Of a stretch of 64,000 nucleotides of DNA, positions 10,774 to 22,364 are shown piece by piece (the first letter of the stretch is position 1; each line of letters starts with the position of its first letter). The DNA lies in the NCBI RefSeq assembly GCF_004379255.2, contig NC_056039.1, positions 23,139,883 through 23,203,882 of the forward strand, written 5' to 3'. The position numbers were made by a program, and so were the translations under genes. This stretch comes from Salvia splendens (Eukaryota > Streptophyta > Magnoliopsida > Lamiales > Lamiaceae). The notes below the pieces were generated by a model that was not told the origin of the DNA, searched no databases, and worked only from the letters and a program-made list of their open reading frames with translations.

Positions 10774-12754
10774 TTACTTCTTGCTTCTACAGCTAAACCA
10801 TTCCTTGAACTTGTTCTGTAACTCAGGCAATCTGTGCTTATTTGCTGTCATCCAGTCATCAGCGACGTGTACTATATCCATCACTTCTTGTTGATCCCTG
10901 ATGTAAGCATCGCTTCGCAATATCTTCCTCTGAGTATCTGTAGAATCTTTGTGCCACGTGGAAAAAAGCCAATATTCCATTCCCTTCCCTTTCTTCCAGT
11001 GTCTCATCAAATATATACCACTGTCTTCTTTATTAGTGCTTGTGGCCCAATCTAAAGGAACAACTTTGTATGGAGACTTCTTTATATTTTCTGATAGCTC
11101 TGATATGTTCTTCTCTTTGAAGTATGCCTCAAACATATCTTTCTGCAAATATATAAAAAAAAAACTAAACTAAACTATTTATACAAAGCATTTTGACAAG
11201 ATGCATAAATTATGTCAACAAAATGTAAACATAATGTCAATTTTATTGAAAAAAGCATACCAGTATTCCAACATCAAGGTTATACTTTTCCAATGGATCC
11301 TTGTCTTTAGGTGGTTTGACACTATCTATTATCTCAATTTTGTTGATCTTCATCCAAAATACCACAAGGTAGTAATATCTACTTGTAAAAACTGGGAAGA
11401 AGACCTGTATAACATGAGAGAAAATATTAGAGAAAAGAATTTGACAACACCTGTCCAAATTTATGTTGTTGACATTTGTGAGATCTCTGTACAAAAATAA
11501 ATTTGTTACCAAATCAATTTTTCTCCAATCGAAATCTTGTATTCTACTAGTCTCTTGATCAATTCGTGACATAAAGTTGTTCTTGGATTGTAATGGATTC
11601 CAATGAGGCTCCCGATTTGTTATATTCAAATACTGAATTCAACATTTTTTGTGAGTGAAATATGTCATTCAAATATTTTTCATATAAATTTAGATTACTC
11701 ATGCATGGAGATGTTGTTAGAAATAGGCGTGGATGTGACGTTTTTGCCCTTTCTTTTTCTCTGAAGTTTAGGTATGTTGCCCATACATCAATTACACCTA
11801 TACTGATTTCTGTATGGGGTTTCAGAGATGAAAACACTCATTTGCTTGCCCAACAAAGCCATTAGTGTAAGCACATGTATCACTGAAATGAAAGCGTGCA
11901 AACAATATTTAAACATCATTCATAAATTATGTCAACTGCATAGAAATTTAAAAGGTATTCAAAGAATTAAATTATGCATACTCATTTGTTCCTTCAGTTT
12001 CTACTATGTAGTAGTAGATATCTCTTTCATCCGGGTTCAGGGTTGGTTTCATATGAACAACTCGTATTTCAAATGGTGAGCGTAGCACTGGGCTAGGACG
12101 CATTTCAGCACGAGTCCGTCTCTCTCTAGCTTCAGCCAGTGGAATCTCAGAGATTGGAACAGGTTTCTGTTGTCAGTGAATTTAATGTTACTTACAATTA
12201 CAAATCATGTCAACTATATTATACTAACCATATCAATAACTAATATAATTATGTCAACTACGATACATTATACTCTGTTCAAACAAGCATATACTCTGTT
12301 TTATAGCTATGTCAATAGCTATTGTATGAAATGAAACACAACAAATCTATATCAATAACTCTTTCTGGTTCAATCTACAGTCATCCTAACAACTATTCAA
12401 ACAAGCATACACTGTTATTATAGCTATGTCAATAGCTATTGTATGAAATGTCAATAATCTTAAAAATTTAAACAAATCCTTAACTGGAATGTGATGCTTC
12501 CAATTGCGATTCTACCATGGCTAATCAACAAAAAAATTCAGCAGAAATCGAATTCATAAGAAAACAAATCCAGATTTGTTTTAATACACTAAAATCGAAG
12601 CAATATACTTAAAATTTGAACCAATTGCTGAACCTGAAGAAGTCGGAACCGCCGCTGATGTGGAATGCCGATTCTCTTCGATCGGCACTTCAACCGATTC
12701 AGCTACAATCGGCGCTTCAGCCGATTCTCTTCGAATTTTGTCTTCAATCGTCAT
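10774..12754 (-). pseudogene. Ulp1-like (C48) cysteine protease gene carried by MULE B, catalytically dead
   Basis: Exon 1 is 12634-12754 (ATG, then a repeated ESAEAP/ESVEVP motif). Exon 2 starts at 12166 (PISEIPLAEARERRTRAEMR). Further exons lie at about 11837-11559 (ISIGVIDVWATYLN), 11530-11243 (VFFPVFTSRYYYLVVFWMK, then KIEIIDS) and 11148-10774 (KEDSGIYLMRH). The order matches the C-terminal protease fold of Ulp1/SENP SUMO proteases. Of the triad, His is replaced by Tyr (codon 11375-11377), Asp is kept in IIDS, and Cys is replaced by Ser (AGT, 11030-11032). It could still bind a SUMO-like partner but should not cleave. Exon borders are my inference. Carriage of Ulp1-like genes by MULEs is known in several plants. 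Confidence 0.75.
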
Positions 12755-12955
12755 TGTAGAAATTTATGTTTGAAGGTTTACGATTTGAATTTTGAAGATC
12801 AACAAATTTGTGTTTGCACAATTGTATGAATTATATGAAGATATGATTTCAAATCAAATTTTATCTTTTTCAGCCATTTGATTAATGAAATGACACTTAT
12901 ACCCCTGTGTTGACATAATATGATAGCTATTGACATTTAGTTAATCTTGTGGATT

Positions 12956-12986
12956 AGTGGCTGATATTGCATCTCATTTCTCAATT
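12956..12986 (-). repeat. MULE B right terminal inverted repeat (conserved core)
   Basis: Reverse complement of 4515-4545 with one mismatch. Outside it the right end continues to GGGTC (minus strand) against the (TA)n tract. Confidence 0.85.
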
Positions 12987-13016
12987 TAGCTAACTAATCT
13001 CAACCTAACAAGACCC

Positions 13017-13042
13017 TATATATATATATGTATATATATATA
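13017..13042. repeat. (TA)n tract between MULE B and MULE C
   Basis: TA run interrupted by one TG. It directly joins the right end of B (AGACCC) to the left end of C (GGGGAGCATTA), with no other sequence between them. Confidence 0.85.
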
Positions 13043-13672
13043 GGGGAGCATTAATCTCCTATTCCTCCCTTAGATTTAAGTTTCTTCTTAATTTGGAGCG
13101 TTAGATTAGATGGATGGAGGGACAAGATGGAATCCTTTTTTAAATCCCGTGTTGCATTATAGGGAGGATTCTGTGCATTATAAGGGTAAACAAGTAAAAC
13201 AACCTAATTGAAAACCGCCCAAAACGGCAGGAGCAAAATTTAAGCGGGATATTGATACAACCTTCCATCTACTCACTCTCTCCCACTCCAAACGTCAATC
13301 CCTCTCTCCATGCCTTTGCAATTCATCTCCTCATATTCCACCAATCGTCAAACCCTAGCCGCCACTGATTTTCGTCAGTTATCTCTAGAAACTAATCGTT
13401 TTCGTCGGTTTCAATCTCCAACTCGCACTCCGGTAGCGCGCGAATATATTTCTGTACCCGTCGACAAGGTAGGGTTGCAAAATTTTTTTAGTAATAGCAC
13501 CCGATAGACGGCGGTAGACATCATGTACTGGTCGGTTTTCGTATTTTTCATCCAAAAAATCAATGTTTTTAACCTCGATTCGGTCGCAATTTTGTGTAAA
13601 TGTAATGATTTACTCGTTTAAACTTGTGTATTCGGTGATTTGATTTGTTGTTTGTATGACAGAGTTTAACTG

Positions 13673-14996
13673 ACGAAAAGAGGTCGACCGTCGAGATCTC
13701 AACCTACACAGGCTGCAGGTAACCAATCAATCGAATTGAATGTAGAATTACTTGAGTAGTTGAACATCTATTAGGCTTCTGTTGTGCATTCATCGACAGA
13801 TCTGGTAAATGGCTGGGTGGGTAATTGTAAAACTCGTTTTTGCATTATTTGATTGTTGTGGTACATGATTAAATCTCGGGTTACACATTATGTGTCGTGT
13901 ATTATTATTTTTTTAATGTGCTTGTGCACATGGGAGATTATCTTAGTAAAGTATTAATTTGCGCATTAGTTTATTGAAAATGTACATTATTTATGTACTG
14001 GTATACATTACTTGTCAAGTATTTGGTATTATTTGTTTGCTTGCTGAGTGGTGTGGGTAAAATGCTGAATGGAATATGCATATGTGCATTATTTGTTTGA
14101 ATTTGTAAATTATGTATCTAGTAATTTTCATTATGTACCATGTATGAGGCATTATGAGAATCATTGTGTACATGGGTGAAATGGTGAATACCACAACTCA
14201 CAAGTGTGCTTGTACATTATTTGAGTGAAATTGTACATTATTTATTCGGTAGTATACATTATTTGTCAATTATTATATATTTTTGGTCTGCTTACTGAGT
14301 GATGTGGGTGAAATTGTGAATGCAATATACCTATGTGCATTATTTGATTAAATCTGTTCATTATGTAGATTGTAGTTTACATTACTTACCTGTTATTATG
14401 CATTATTTACTGAATATTCCTTTGTGCATTATTTGATTGCTTGGGTACATTATTTATCAAGAATTATACTTTATTTATCATGTATTATGCATTATTTGAC
14501 TGCGTCTGTACATAGGTGAATGGGTGAATGCCATATTCCTTTGTGCATTATTTGATTGCTTGTGTACATTATTTATCTATTTTTATACATTGTTTATCAA
14601 ATATTATGCATTATTCGACTGCTTGTGTATATGAACCCAATGGGTGCAATGTAATATTCTGTTGTGCATTATTTGATTGCTTCTGTACATTATTTAGCAA
14701 ATATTATACATTATTTATCAAGTATTATGCATTCATTGACTGCTTGTGTACATGGGTGAATGGTGCATTATCTAATGTAAATGCGACACAATATTGATAG
14801 CTTCCGTTATAATCATGTTCTGATGTTGTATGTTGGACAACAGCGAAGCAACTTAGATTGGACATCGACGAAGCGGTCGATGATGTAATTCCAGTTGCGA
14901 TTGCCCAGAAATTTTGAGAGAGATTGGCCGAGGCCGAGACAAGTACAACTCAGGAAGAGGCTGAGCATAGGAAACCGAGGCTGATGATTGCACAAT
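13673..14996 (+). pseudogene. Small AT-hook protein gene of the C/D MULE family, decayed copy
   Basis: Two exon remnants match the open gene of D (26387-27780, minus strand). Exon 1 (13673-13718, GT after) reads TKRGRPSRSQPTQAA, where D has MPKRGRPLSQASEDA. The start codon position is now ACG. Exon 2 (from about 14844, preceded by AG) reads KQLRLDIDEAVDDVIPVAIA, where D has KRLRSEIDDAVDDVIPVALA, then meets a TGA where D has Arg, and continues ERLAEAE. The shared splice borders and conserved residues argue that this is a real second gene of the family, inactive in this copy. Confidence 0.65.
13800..14790. repeat. TGCATTAT / TACATTAT word field in MULE C
   Basis: This stretch lies within the intron of the AT-hook gene relic. 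GTGCATTATTTGATTG, TACATTATTTATCAAG and similar words recur about every 20-40 bases. Short frames across it, such as 14528-14797, are produced by the repeat and are not genes. Confidence 0.8.
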
Positions 14997-15659
14997 TATG
15001 GGCTGGAGTGATTGTTTGAACTCTCGGATTTTTTCGATAACTCATGTTGGAAGGGGAAATAGCCGACTTGTGGCTTGGTCTGCTTTGCACAATATGTGGT
15101 GTGCTTCTTGCAAACAGAAACATTTTTTGGTATTAGTGTATGATGACATTAACTCAAAACATGTAATTGATGTATATTACAGAAAAAAGAAACGTCACTC
15201 CCTAATAATGGAAAATAGGAAAAAAATAATGTAGAAAAAGTTAACTGTATTTAAATAATAATGTACAACAAACTCCATATAATGGATATATATAACCGAA
15301 TAATGAACGTAATGTGCTTATTAATTAACTGTACTAGAATATTAATGTACAGACCATTAAGTGATTGTGAATAAAAATGTGCAACTTCATGAATAATAAT
15401 GTACATTAACAGTTTCGTAATGCAATGTGTAATGTACATAATGTGTCTAATAATGAACTGTACTCGAATCATTGTGTGCAGTAAGTTTAGTGCTAGTAAC
15501 CAATAATTTACAACTTCAGTAATGATAATGTACGTTAACAGATTAATAATGCAATAATATTATGTATAAAATGTTGACAGTGGTAATACTAATAAGACTA
15601 AGACAACGATGTAAATCATAAGACTAATCAAAAAACAAAACCAAAAATGTTGTGAGGTG

Positions 15660-15920
15660 CAAAATACATCAGCTTTTCCTCTTGCCCTTCCGCAGCTCAT
15701 TCTCCATTGCCATCTATTTAAGCATTGGACAATTTCTAGAGTAGTGATGGCCCATCTCATTGCACAACTTACACCATCTAAGAGGCCTAGTAGCCTCCTT
15801 TACAACCTTTTCTCTCTTGGAAATCAGACGGCTCGCTGAGGTGCTAGCGTGGCCCTTGGTATTGACAACATCTGGAGGATGGACCTCAACTACTTCAGGC
15901 CTTATCATAAAACTCTTCAA
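15660..15920 (-). pseudogene. FAR1-type MULE transposase, C-terminal fragment in MULE C
   Basis: The minus strand reads PPDVVNTKGHAS followed by a zinc knuckle CKLCNEMGHHYSRNC. This parallels the end of the MULE B transposase (APDVVSTKGGAS, then CGKCHKVTDHNAMSC) and the knuckle of MULE D (CKGCDELGHHDSRNC). A TAA follows PMLK, then about a dozen further residues to a second stop. The catalytic and FAR1 domains are missing. Confidence 0.7.
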
Positions 15921-16018
15921 TCATTCGCCTCTTTTCAGAGGCGGACATTGTAGGAGTTCTAACTTGAAGAGAATTACCAAGTATAACCACCACCACCGTA
16001 TAAAATCCAAACAAAAAC

Positions 16019-16575
16019 GGCTCAGCAAACATTTACATTACAAATCATAAATCGTCCATTATTGAAAATAAAAAAACCATTACAGAGTAATATATGTGCA
16101 TTATGTGTATAAGTAAAAACTACCCCCTAGCCGAGATGATATCTAAACCCTAGGTGAATGACTGAAACTCGTGGACTTTGGCGACGGTTTTGTTACTTAA
16201 TACATACTACACCCTAGCCCCAAGGATTGCTAAACCCTTGGGGAATACATGAAACGTGCGCCGAACAATCAAACACGACCAATCTTAAACTAAACTGCTC
16301 AGCAAACATTTAAATTGCAGATCATAAATCGTCCATTACTGAAAATTAAAAAAAACCATTACAGAGTAATATATGTACATTATGTGTATCAGTAAAAACT
16401 ACTACCTAGCCAATATTATGTCTAAACCCTAGATGAATGACTGAAGCTCGTGTACTTAGACTACGGTTTTAAGAATTAGTACATAGTACGCCGTAGCCCC
16501 AAGGATTTCTAAACCCTTTGGGAAAACAAGAAACGTGCGCCGAACAAGCAAACACTTCCCAAACCATTTTTAAAT
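16019..16575 (-). repeat. Subterminal 278-bp tandem repeats of MULE C
   Basis: GCTCAGCAAACATTTA with ATCATAAATCGTCCATTA occurs near 16019 and again near 16297. Both copies contain CCCTAGCCCCAAGGAT and CTAAACCC. Reversed, these read AAGGGTTTAG..AATCCTTGGGGCTAGGGT, homologous to the 314-bp repeats of MULE D (from 24649). They lie on the transposase-promoter side in both elements. Confidence 0.8.
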
Positions 16576-17030
16576 TTCCATAAACTTCTAAATCGACCCC
16601 CTTCTGTTGATGTTTCAATTTCGAATTTCCGATGCAAAATCATCATCACGTCGATTCCTTCACCGAGAACTGCTGATGCGATGTAATCGATTACATTAGC
16701 CTATTGGAGAAGACCTCGGCGGCGATGTGCCAGAGACCACGGTGTAGACGGGGCGGCCGTTGGAGACGTCGGTGCCGTTGCAGAAGATGCAGAGGAAGGG
16801 GATTCGAAGCTTATGCTGGGCGACCTAACCTGATTTTGGTATCAAGCTTTTACAAAATTACCATAATACCCCCGCCTTGTTATTATGGAGTAAATTTGTG
16901 ATTGAGGGAACTAATTTCTCCTTAAATTAGAAAATTACATGTATTAATACTAGCCCTTGATTTTCTTGATCTTGTGGCTATGATTTGTTCTCTAGTTATA
17001 GGTTTAAGGGGCTCTTGCCCTAGATCACTA

Positions 17031-17320
17031 CTATATATATGGGGCTTTGATATATGCAAAACTAGATTTAAATACAGAAACGCAGAATAATATCATACGT
17101 AGGGCACTTTTAGGTCATAATTAGTTAAGTTTTAGGTCATGCTAACAAAGCATGACCTAAAATGATCTTAGCATGACATTAAACCCAAATATTATAATAT
17201 GACCTAAAATTACTTAATTATGATCTTCCGTGTTTTTGATTAATTATTGACCATTAGATCATCTAATCCTACGACCAAGATTTGGGCTGCATTTCTGGAT
17301 TTAAAAACATTTTTATTTTG
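17031..17320. mobile_element. Element E, truncated (TA)n-bounded element with TTAGGTCAT word
   Basis: It starts after a TA run with GGGGCTTTGATATATGC. The interior repeats TTTTAGGTCAT, CATGACCTAAAA and close variants at least five times between 17110 and 17220. No right end is seen; Copia coding sequence begins about 17326, so the element appears cut at that junction. Confidence 0.5.
17131..17161. repeat. Perfect 13-bp inverted repeat (hairpin) in element E
   Basis: TTTAGGTCATGCT (17131-17143) and AGCATGACCTAAA (17149-17161) are exact reverse complements around the loop AACAA. The arms contain the element's reiterated AGGTCAT word. Confidence 0.9.
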
Positions 17321-17325
17321 ATCAT

Positions 17326-18609
17326 CTCACTCTTTCTGTGTCGTCTCATCTGCCTAAATTAGCTCTAGAAGCCTTACTTGTTCCTTGTTGGAAATCTGCT
17401 ATGTTGAGTGAATTTAATGCACTTCTTAACAATAAAACATGGATATTAACAACACTTCCTCCAGGCAAGAATCTTATAGGGTGCACTTGGGTTTTCAAGA
17501 TTAAACTTCACTTGTCTGGTGTCATTGCTAGATATAAAGCTAGATTGGTTGCTCAAGGCTTCTCTCAACAGCCTGGGTTTGATTTTAATGAGCCTTTCAG
17601 CCCAGTTGTGAAGCCTACTACAATCAGAATCATCCTCAGTCTTGCTGTGTCTCTTGGCTGGGTAGTAACTCACCTTGATGTGAATAGTGCCTTTCTTAAT
17701 GGTGAGCTTAAGGAGGACATCTACATGAAGCAACCAGTTGGTTTTGAACAAGGGGGTCCTCACTTGGTGTGCAAACTCAACAAAGCAATCTATGGACTAA
17801 AACAAGCTTCTAGAGCATGGTTCTTCACAGTTCATTCTGTTCTGATCAAGCTTGGCTTCTCTCAATCCAAATCTGATGCTTCCATATTCATTAGACAGAG
17901 ATGTGGAGAGATTATCTACTTGCTTATCTATGCAGATGACATGCTCATCACAGGGACTTCTCAAGACTCCTTTCAGAAGGTGATATCTCAGCACAACTCT
18001 TGCTTTTCATTAAAAGATCTTGGGGAGGTGAGCTTGTTCTTGGGAGTTGAAGTTGTCAAGACTACTGATGGAGGTCTACATATTTGTCAATCCAACTACA
18101 TCAAAGATCTTTTAAAGAAAGCTAACATGACAGGAGCTAAAGGCTGTCCAACTCCAATGATTTCCAACTCAGAATTAAGCAAAAACTCTGGAGAACCGGT
18201 TTCTGATGCAAAACTCTACAGAAGCATTGTAGAAGCTCTGCAATATGCTTCTATTACCAGACCAGACATCAATTTTTTTGTCAACAAGGTAAGTCAGTAC
18301 ATGGCTGAACCATTAGACACACATTGGAGGGTTGTGAAGAGGATCTTAAGATATCTTTCAGGGACTTTAGATTATGGAATTCAAATTAGAAAGTCTACTG
18401 GTGAAGTTTGTGAAGTTTGTGCATTCTCTGACTCAGATTGGGCAGCAGATCTAGATGATAGGAGATCCACCACATGAGTGTGTGCTTATCATGGAAGGAA
18501 CCTTGTCTCATGGTGTGAAAAAGCAAACTGTGGTTGCTAGATCCAGCACAGAAGCTGAGTATAGGAGCCTAGCTCAAGCAGTTGCTGAAGTGAGTTGGTT
18601 GTCTTCTAT
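17326..18609 (+). pseudogene. Ty1/Copia pol fragment: reverse transcriptase and start of RNase H
   Basis: The frame has no ATG at its start because the element is truncated on the left; LTR, gag, protease and integrase are missing. Reverse transcriptase (PF07727) is clear: WVFKIKLHLSGVIARYKARLVAQGF, then LDVNSAFLNGELKEDIYM, IYGLKQASRAW and catalytic YADDMLITG. RNase H begins at SDSDWAADLDDRRSTT, where a one-base shift (TGA at 18475) breaks the frame. It resumes as VVARSSTEAEYRSL and is cut after EVSWLSS by the LINE insertion. The second part is at 22815-23070. Confidence 0.9.
18599..18609 (+). repeat. LINE target-site duplication, left copy
   Basis: TTGTCTTCTAT, repeated exactly at 22804-22814. 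It is followed by a run of T's, the poly(A) tail of a LINE on the minus strand. Confidence 0.92.
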
Positions 18610-18619
18610 TTTTTTTGAT

Positions 18620-19090
18620 GAATCAATGAATGGAATAAAACGACAAAGTAAAGTACAAGCAGGACACGGGCATACCTGAGGGATACATGCCTAAAAGCCG
18701 AAGCTATGTAGGCCGGGGGGAGGAAGTAACCTCTAGGGCAAAGGAACCCTTAGGGTCAGTAAAGTAATCCAAAAAACATACAAAGATCATACATGAGTAA
18801 GGTCAAACATAGAAGCTTCCCATCAGTAGATGTCTTCACGGTGGGGTCCTCACGAAATGCTCCAATAATTCCTTCCGTCGGTGTGTGCTTGTACTCGTTT
18901 CTACCATCCACGTTACCCCAATGGAGGTAGGGGTAGGGCCTCGTTAAAACCTCCTAGAGATAAAACCCAGTGGGAAAAAATCCCTAAGAGGAAAAAGAGT
19001 ACCCCCGTGGCCGAGAGCAACGCTAGACTCCCAAGTGCTCGGACACTTGATCATGCTGATAAAGGGAGTATAAGACTGCAAATGTTACCT
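18620..19090 (-). other. LINE 3' untranslated region
   Basis: The stretch lies between the zf-RVT coding region and the poly(A) end. No long frame is convincing here. The plus-strand frame at 18881-19144 is a shadow. Confidence 0.5.
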
Positions 19091-19093
19091 TCT

Positions 19094-22000
19094 TCACTTC
19101 AAACACCGGGTGCTTGGGTTCAAAAGCTGATCCGTCGAATATGAAGGTTTCCTGCCTCGCCAAATTAGGCTGACCATTGCAATGAGGGCTAGTCTTCTAG
19201 CCTTGCGCATAACTGTCGCGCCGCTTCTTTCCTTGAGCATCCACTTGATGGCGCTCGGGATAGTAGTGATGTTTCTCCTCAGTCCAAGCCATGATTTGAT
19301 TTCCTTCCAAACTGCCAAATTCTTATGGCATTTGAAGAAAAGGTGGTCCACGGACTCCGTATGCGCCATGCACAGGGGGTAGCATTGGTCGATGTTCTTG
19401 TAGCCCAGTCTGTCCCTTGTTGGAAGTCGTCCTCTGAGAGCTTGCCAAGTAGTGAAGGAGTACTTTGGCGGGACAAAGTCCTTCCACACGAAACGGTGCC
19501 ATAGTCTCCTTTCACCTTTCGGCCTGAACCACTCCTACGCCTCGACCGCTCCCTTGCTCTCGTACCATTGTCCCAGCATCTTCTCCACTTCTCCTCTCGG
19601 CTGGTCGGTCAGTAACTCGTCTTGGATTTCGAGCAGCCTCTTGAAGAGTGGTGAGTCCCGCGATCTTGCCGTCCATTCCCAAAGCGTCTGATTCTTGAGA
19701 AACTCACTATGGATCCATTTGATCCACAGTGAATCCATCTTCACGTGAATGTTCCACAAGTTCTGTGCAAGTAGAGCCTTGTTCCACGCCCCAAGTTCCC
19801 GAAAGCCGAGTCCCCCTTCATCTTTCGGTAGGCAGAGATCCTTCCAAGACATGGGGGGTATTTCGTACCCCAAAGGAACTCACGGCTGATAGAGATGATC
19901 CGGTCCCTCACGTTCGCTGGCAGGGGGAAGACTTGTAGCCAGTAGCACTCGACTTCCTGCAAAACAGAGCGCACAAGTTCAGATTTACCGGCATATGAAA
20001 TGTTCTTACCTGTCCATTTTTTGGTGAGGGAAGCGATCTTGTCGATCAACGGCGAGTAGTGCATGATGTTGAGCTTGCTCGACGCGAGGGGTACTCCCAA
20101 GTACTTCACCAGCAGGGAACCCAACAGGAAGCCAAAAATGCTCTTGATCTCTTCCAAGTCCCGTGTTGGCAGCTTGCCACCTGAAAAAAAGGTTAGACTT
20201 GTCCTTGTTGATCTCCAAGCCTGAGCATCCCGAGAATTCCTCCATAGCATCCGCAAAGATCTCCATGGACATATCGTCGCCCCTACTAAAAGCATAAGGT
20301 CATCTGCGAAGGCCAAGTGAGTAATCTTTTCTCTCGCACATTTTGCATGGAAATTAAAGTTAGAGTTCGTCGTTCGGGCTGCAAGCAAACGAGAAAAATA
20401 TTCCATGCAAAAGATAAACAGAGTAGGAGACATAGGATCTCCCTATCGAAGTCTCATTTTGTCGGGGAAGAATCTATGCGGGCTCCCGTTGATCGCGATC
20501 GAGAACCTACGCGTCGTGACACACTGCATCACCCAATAGACGAACTTCGGGTGGAAGTTCAGCCCATGAAGGATGGCTCTGAGAAAGTCCCAGTCTACAG
20601 TGTCATACGCCTTACGGAGATCGATCTTGACCGTACACTTAGGAGCATTCTTCTTATCCGCATACCCTCGCATGAGCTCTTGAGCGAGGTGGATGTTGTC
20701 CATGATGTGTCTCCCTGGTATGAACGCCGATTGTGCCTTATCCACGAGCTTGTTCAGTAACGGCGCCATCCTCCTCGAAAGGATCTTTGTGGTGATCTTG
20801 TAGAAGACGTTGCAGCAGGAGATAGGCCAGTAGTCGCCCACTGTTGGGTTGATTGAAGTCTTTGGAATCAGAGAGATCACCTTAGTGTTGAAGTTCTTCA
20901 ACAATTGGTCCGTCTCAAAGAATTCCTTGACTGCATCGACCACATCTTTGCCGGCTCTCTCCCATTGCTTCTTGAAGAAGGCCGAGGAGTAGCCATCGGG
21001 GCCCGGTGCCTTGTCGTTCCCGATGTCAAACAAGGCTTCTTTAATCTCCTCGACCGTGATGGGTCGCACCATGTCCCTACTGTCTTCCTCACTCACAAGG
21101 GGGCCTTGCCTAATGATGTCCACCTTGATGGGATCCGGCTCCTTCTTGGTTCCAAGAGTGTCGAGTAAAATTCCATGAACTCACTAATGATCTCCTCTTG
21201 CTCCCCCGTGATGGTACTGTCTCTCCTATAGAGGAATGCAATATAATTGCGTGAGTTGTTCCTATTAACAAGAGAATGGAAGAACGAAGTACTGCGATCA
21301 CTAAGGAGTAAATGCTTGAATTTAGCTTTTTGCTTATAATACTCCCATTCAGAATTCTCAATGTAGGCAGTCTTCTTCTTCTGATTGGTGATCTGGACCC
21401 GAAGGGCAAGGTCTGTTGTGTCCCTATCCGTCTGTTTCTGCAACGTCTCAAGCTTTACCCCGGCCTCCTTGGCCCTCTTTGAGAGCTCACTAAACTCCTT
21501 GACGTTGAACTCCTTGAGATGCTTCTTGAACTCTTTCCCTCGTTCGACGAGCACAAATTGAGCCTTCCCTCGGATGTTGGAGGCCCAATTAACCTCCACT
21601 AGCTTATTGAAGCCTACATGCTTGAGCCAAAAGTTAAAGAATTTAAAAGGCTTTGGGTACGAGACAATGTTACCAAAGAGGGTAGTGACGGCCGGTGAGT
21701 GGTCCGTGTACGGTCATGATGGCAAAAATTCCGTACTAGCTAAGTATCATTTGGTGAACCAAGCGTCGTTGGTCATGGCCCTATCGATCTTGCTCGAAAT
21801 AGCATGGTTCGTCCAAGTGTACTTGCATCCCGTAGACATGATATATTCCAACCCGAGCAATGCACACGTGTCCACCATGTTCTTTATCTCATATTCGGTT
21901 GGGACAGAGCCCCCTACTCTCTCATCCTCGGCAAGCACGTTATTGAAGTCACCGCTAACGAATGTCGGCTCGTCCTGCATCACATGCTCAACTAACGAGT

Positions 22001-22364
22001 CCCATAGAGGGCGTCTATCCGGTATAGTGTGCAATCCATAAACCAAAACAAAATGAAACGAATTATTGGAAGTCAAGCACCTGCTTTTGGCGTAGATGGC
22101 TTGTTCTTCCACTCTGATCGGCTCGAGTTCCACTTTGATTGGATTCCAGATTAGAAGCATTCGGCTATTTCCGATCAACTCGAAGTTGTCCACGGCTTTC
22201 CATTCCCTGAAGTTATTTTCAAGGAAGAAAGTGTAGTTCTCCTTCTTGAACTTAGTTTCCAAAAGACCCATGACGTCGATCTTATGCGTTCTCACAAAAT
22301 CGACGATTGCAGCTTGGGTGGGGAGTTGCTGCGGTCCCCTTATGTTCCATGTGGCAACGATCAT
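19094..22364 (-). pseudogene. LINE ORF2: endonuclease, reverse transcriptase and zf-RVT, broken
   Basis: It starts at ATG 22364 with IVATWNIRG (exonuclease-endonuclease-phosphatase fold). The endonuclease shows LLETKF, LVYG, SGDFNNVLAEDE and, further on, KIDRAM. The frame breaks near 21747 and continues as the linker (VEVNWASNIRG, 21599) to 21093. Reverse transcriptase begins at about 21123: GNDKAPGPDGYSSAFFK, SLIPKT, QSAFIPGR and VKIDLRKAYDTVDW. It has an in-frame TAG just before GDPMSP (near 20441), then the catalytic FADDLML, followed by frameshifts. The C-terminal zf-RVT region is at 19094-19510 (FTTWQALRGRLPTRDRL, CYPLC, VDHLFFKC). At least four disruptions make it inactive. Confidence 0.88.

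Larger units (their letters stand above)
4490..13016 (+). mobile_element. MULE B: FAR1-type Mutator-like element with captured Ulp1-like gene
   Basis: About 8.5 kb bounded by (TA)n tracts (4473-4488 and 13017-13042). The ends are inverted: AATTGAGAAATGAGATGCAA at 4515 is repeated on the minus strand at 12986, and the match extends over 31 bp with one difference, with weaker similarity further out. It contains a plus-strand FAR1-type transposase pseudogene (5046-8156), a minus-strand Ulp1-like pseudogene (10774-12754) and a nested Harbinger (8534-10501). The non-coding parts are loaded with TTGACAT or its complement. Convergent transposase plus Ulp1 genes are known from plant MULE lineages. 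No clean target duplication is visible beyond the TA tracts. Confidence 0.8.
13043..17029 (-). mobile_element. MULE C, decayed member of the TGCATTAT family
   Basis: About 4.0 kb with (TA)n on the left and a short TA run on the right (17031-17040). The left end, GGGGAGCATTA with TTCTTCTTAAT and GCGTTAGAT further in, matches the reversed right end of D. The right end is poorly conserved. It holds a plus-strand relic of the AT-hook gene (13673-14996), a minus-strand transposase 3' fragment (15660-15920), and 278-bp subterminal repeats (16019-16575) homologous to the 314-bp repeats of D. C therefore lies inverted relative to D, and the central transposase domain has been lost. Confidence 0.7.

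Noticed and set aside
16704..16901. Arg/Cys-rich 65-residue frame
   Set aside because: No counterpart in MULE D. It lies in the presumed 5' untranslated side of the element's transposase.
20317..20760. 147-residue plus-strand frame
   Set aside because: Antisense shadow of the LINE reverse transcriptase.
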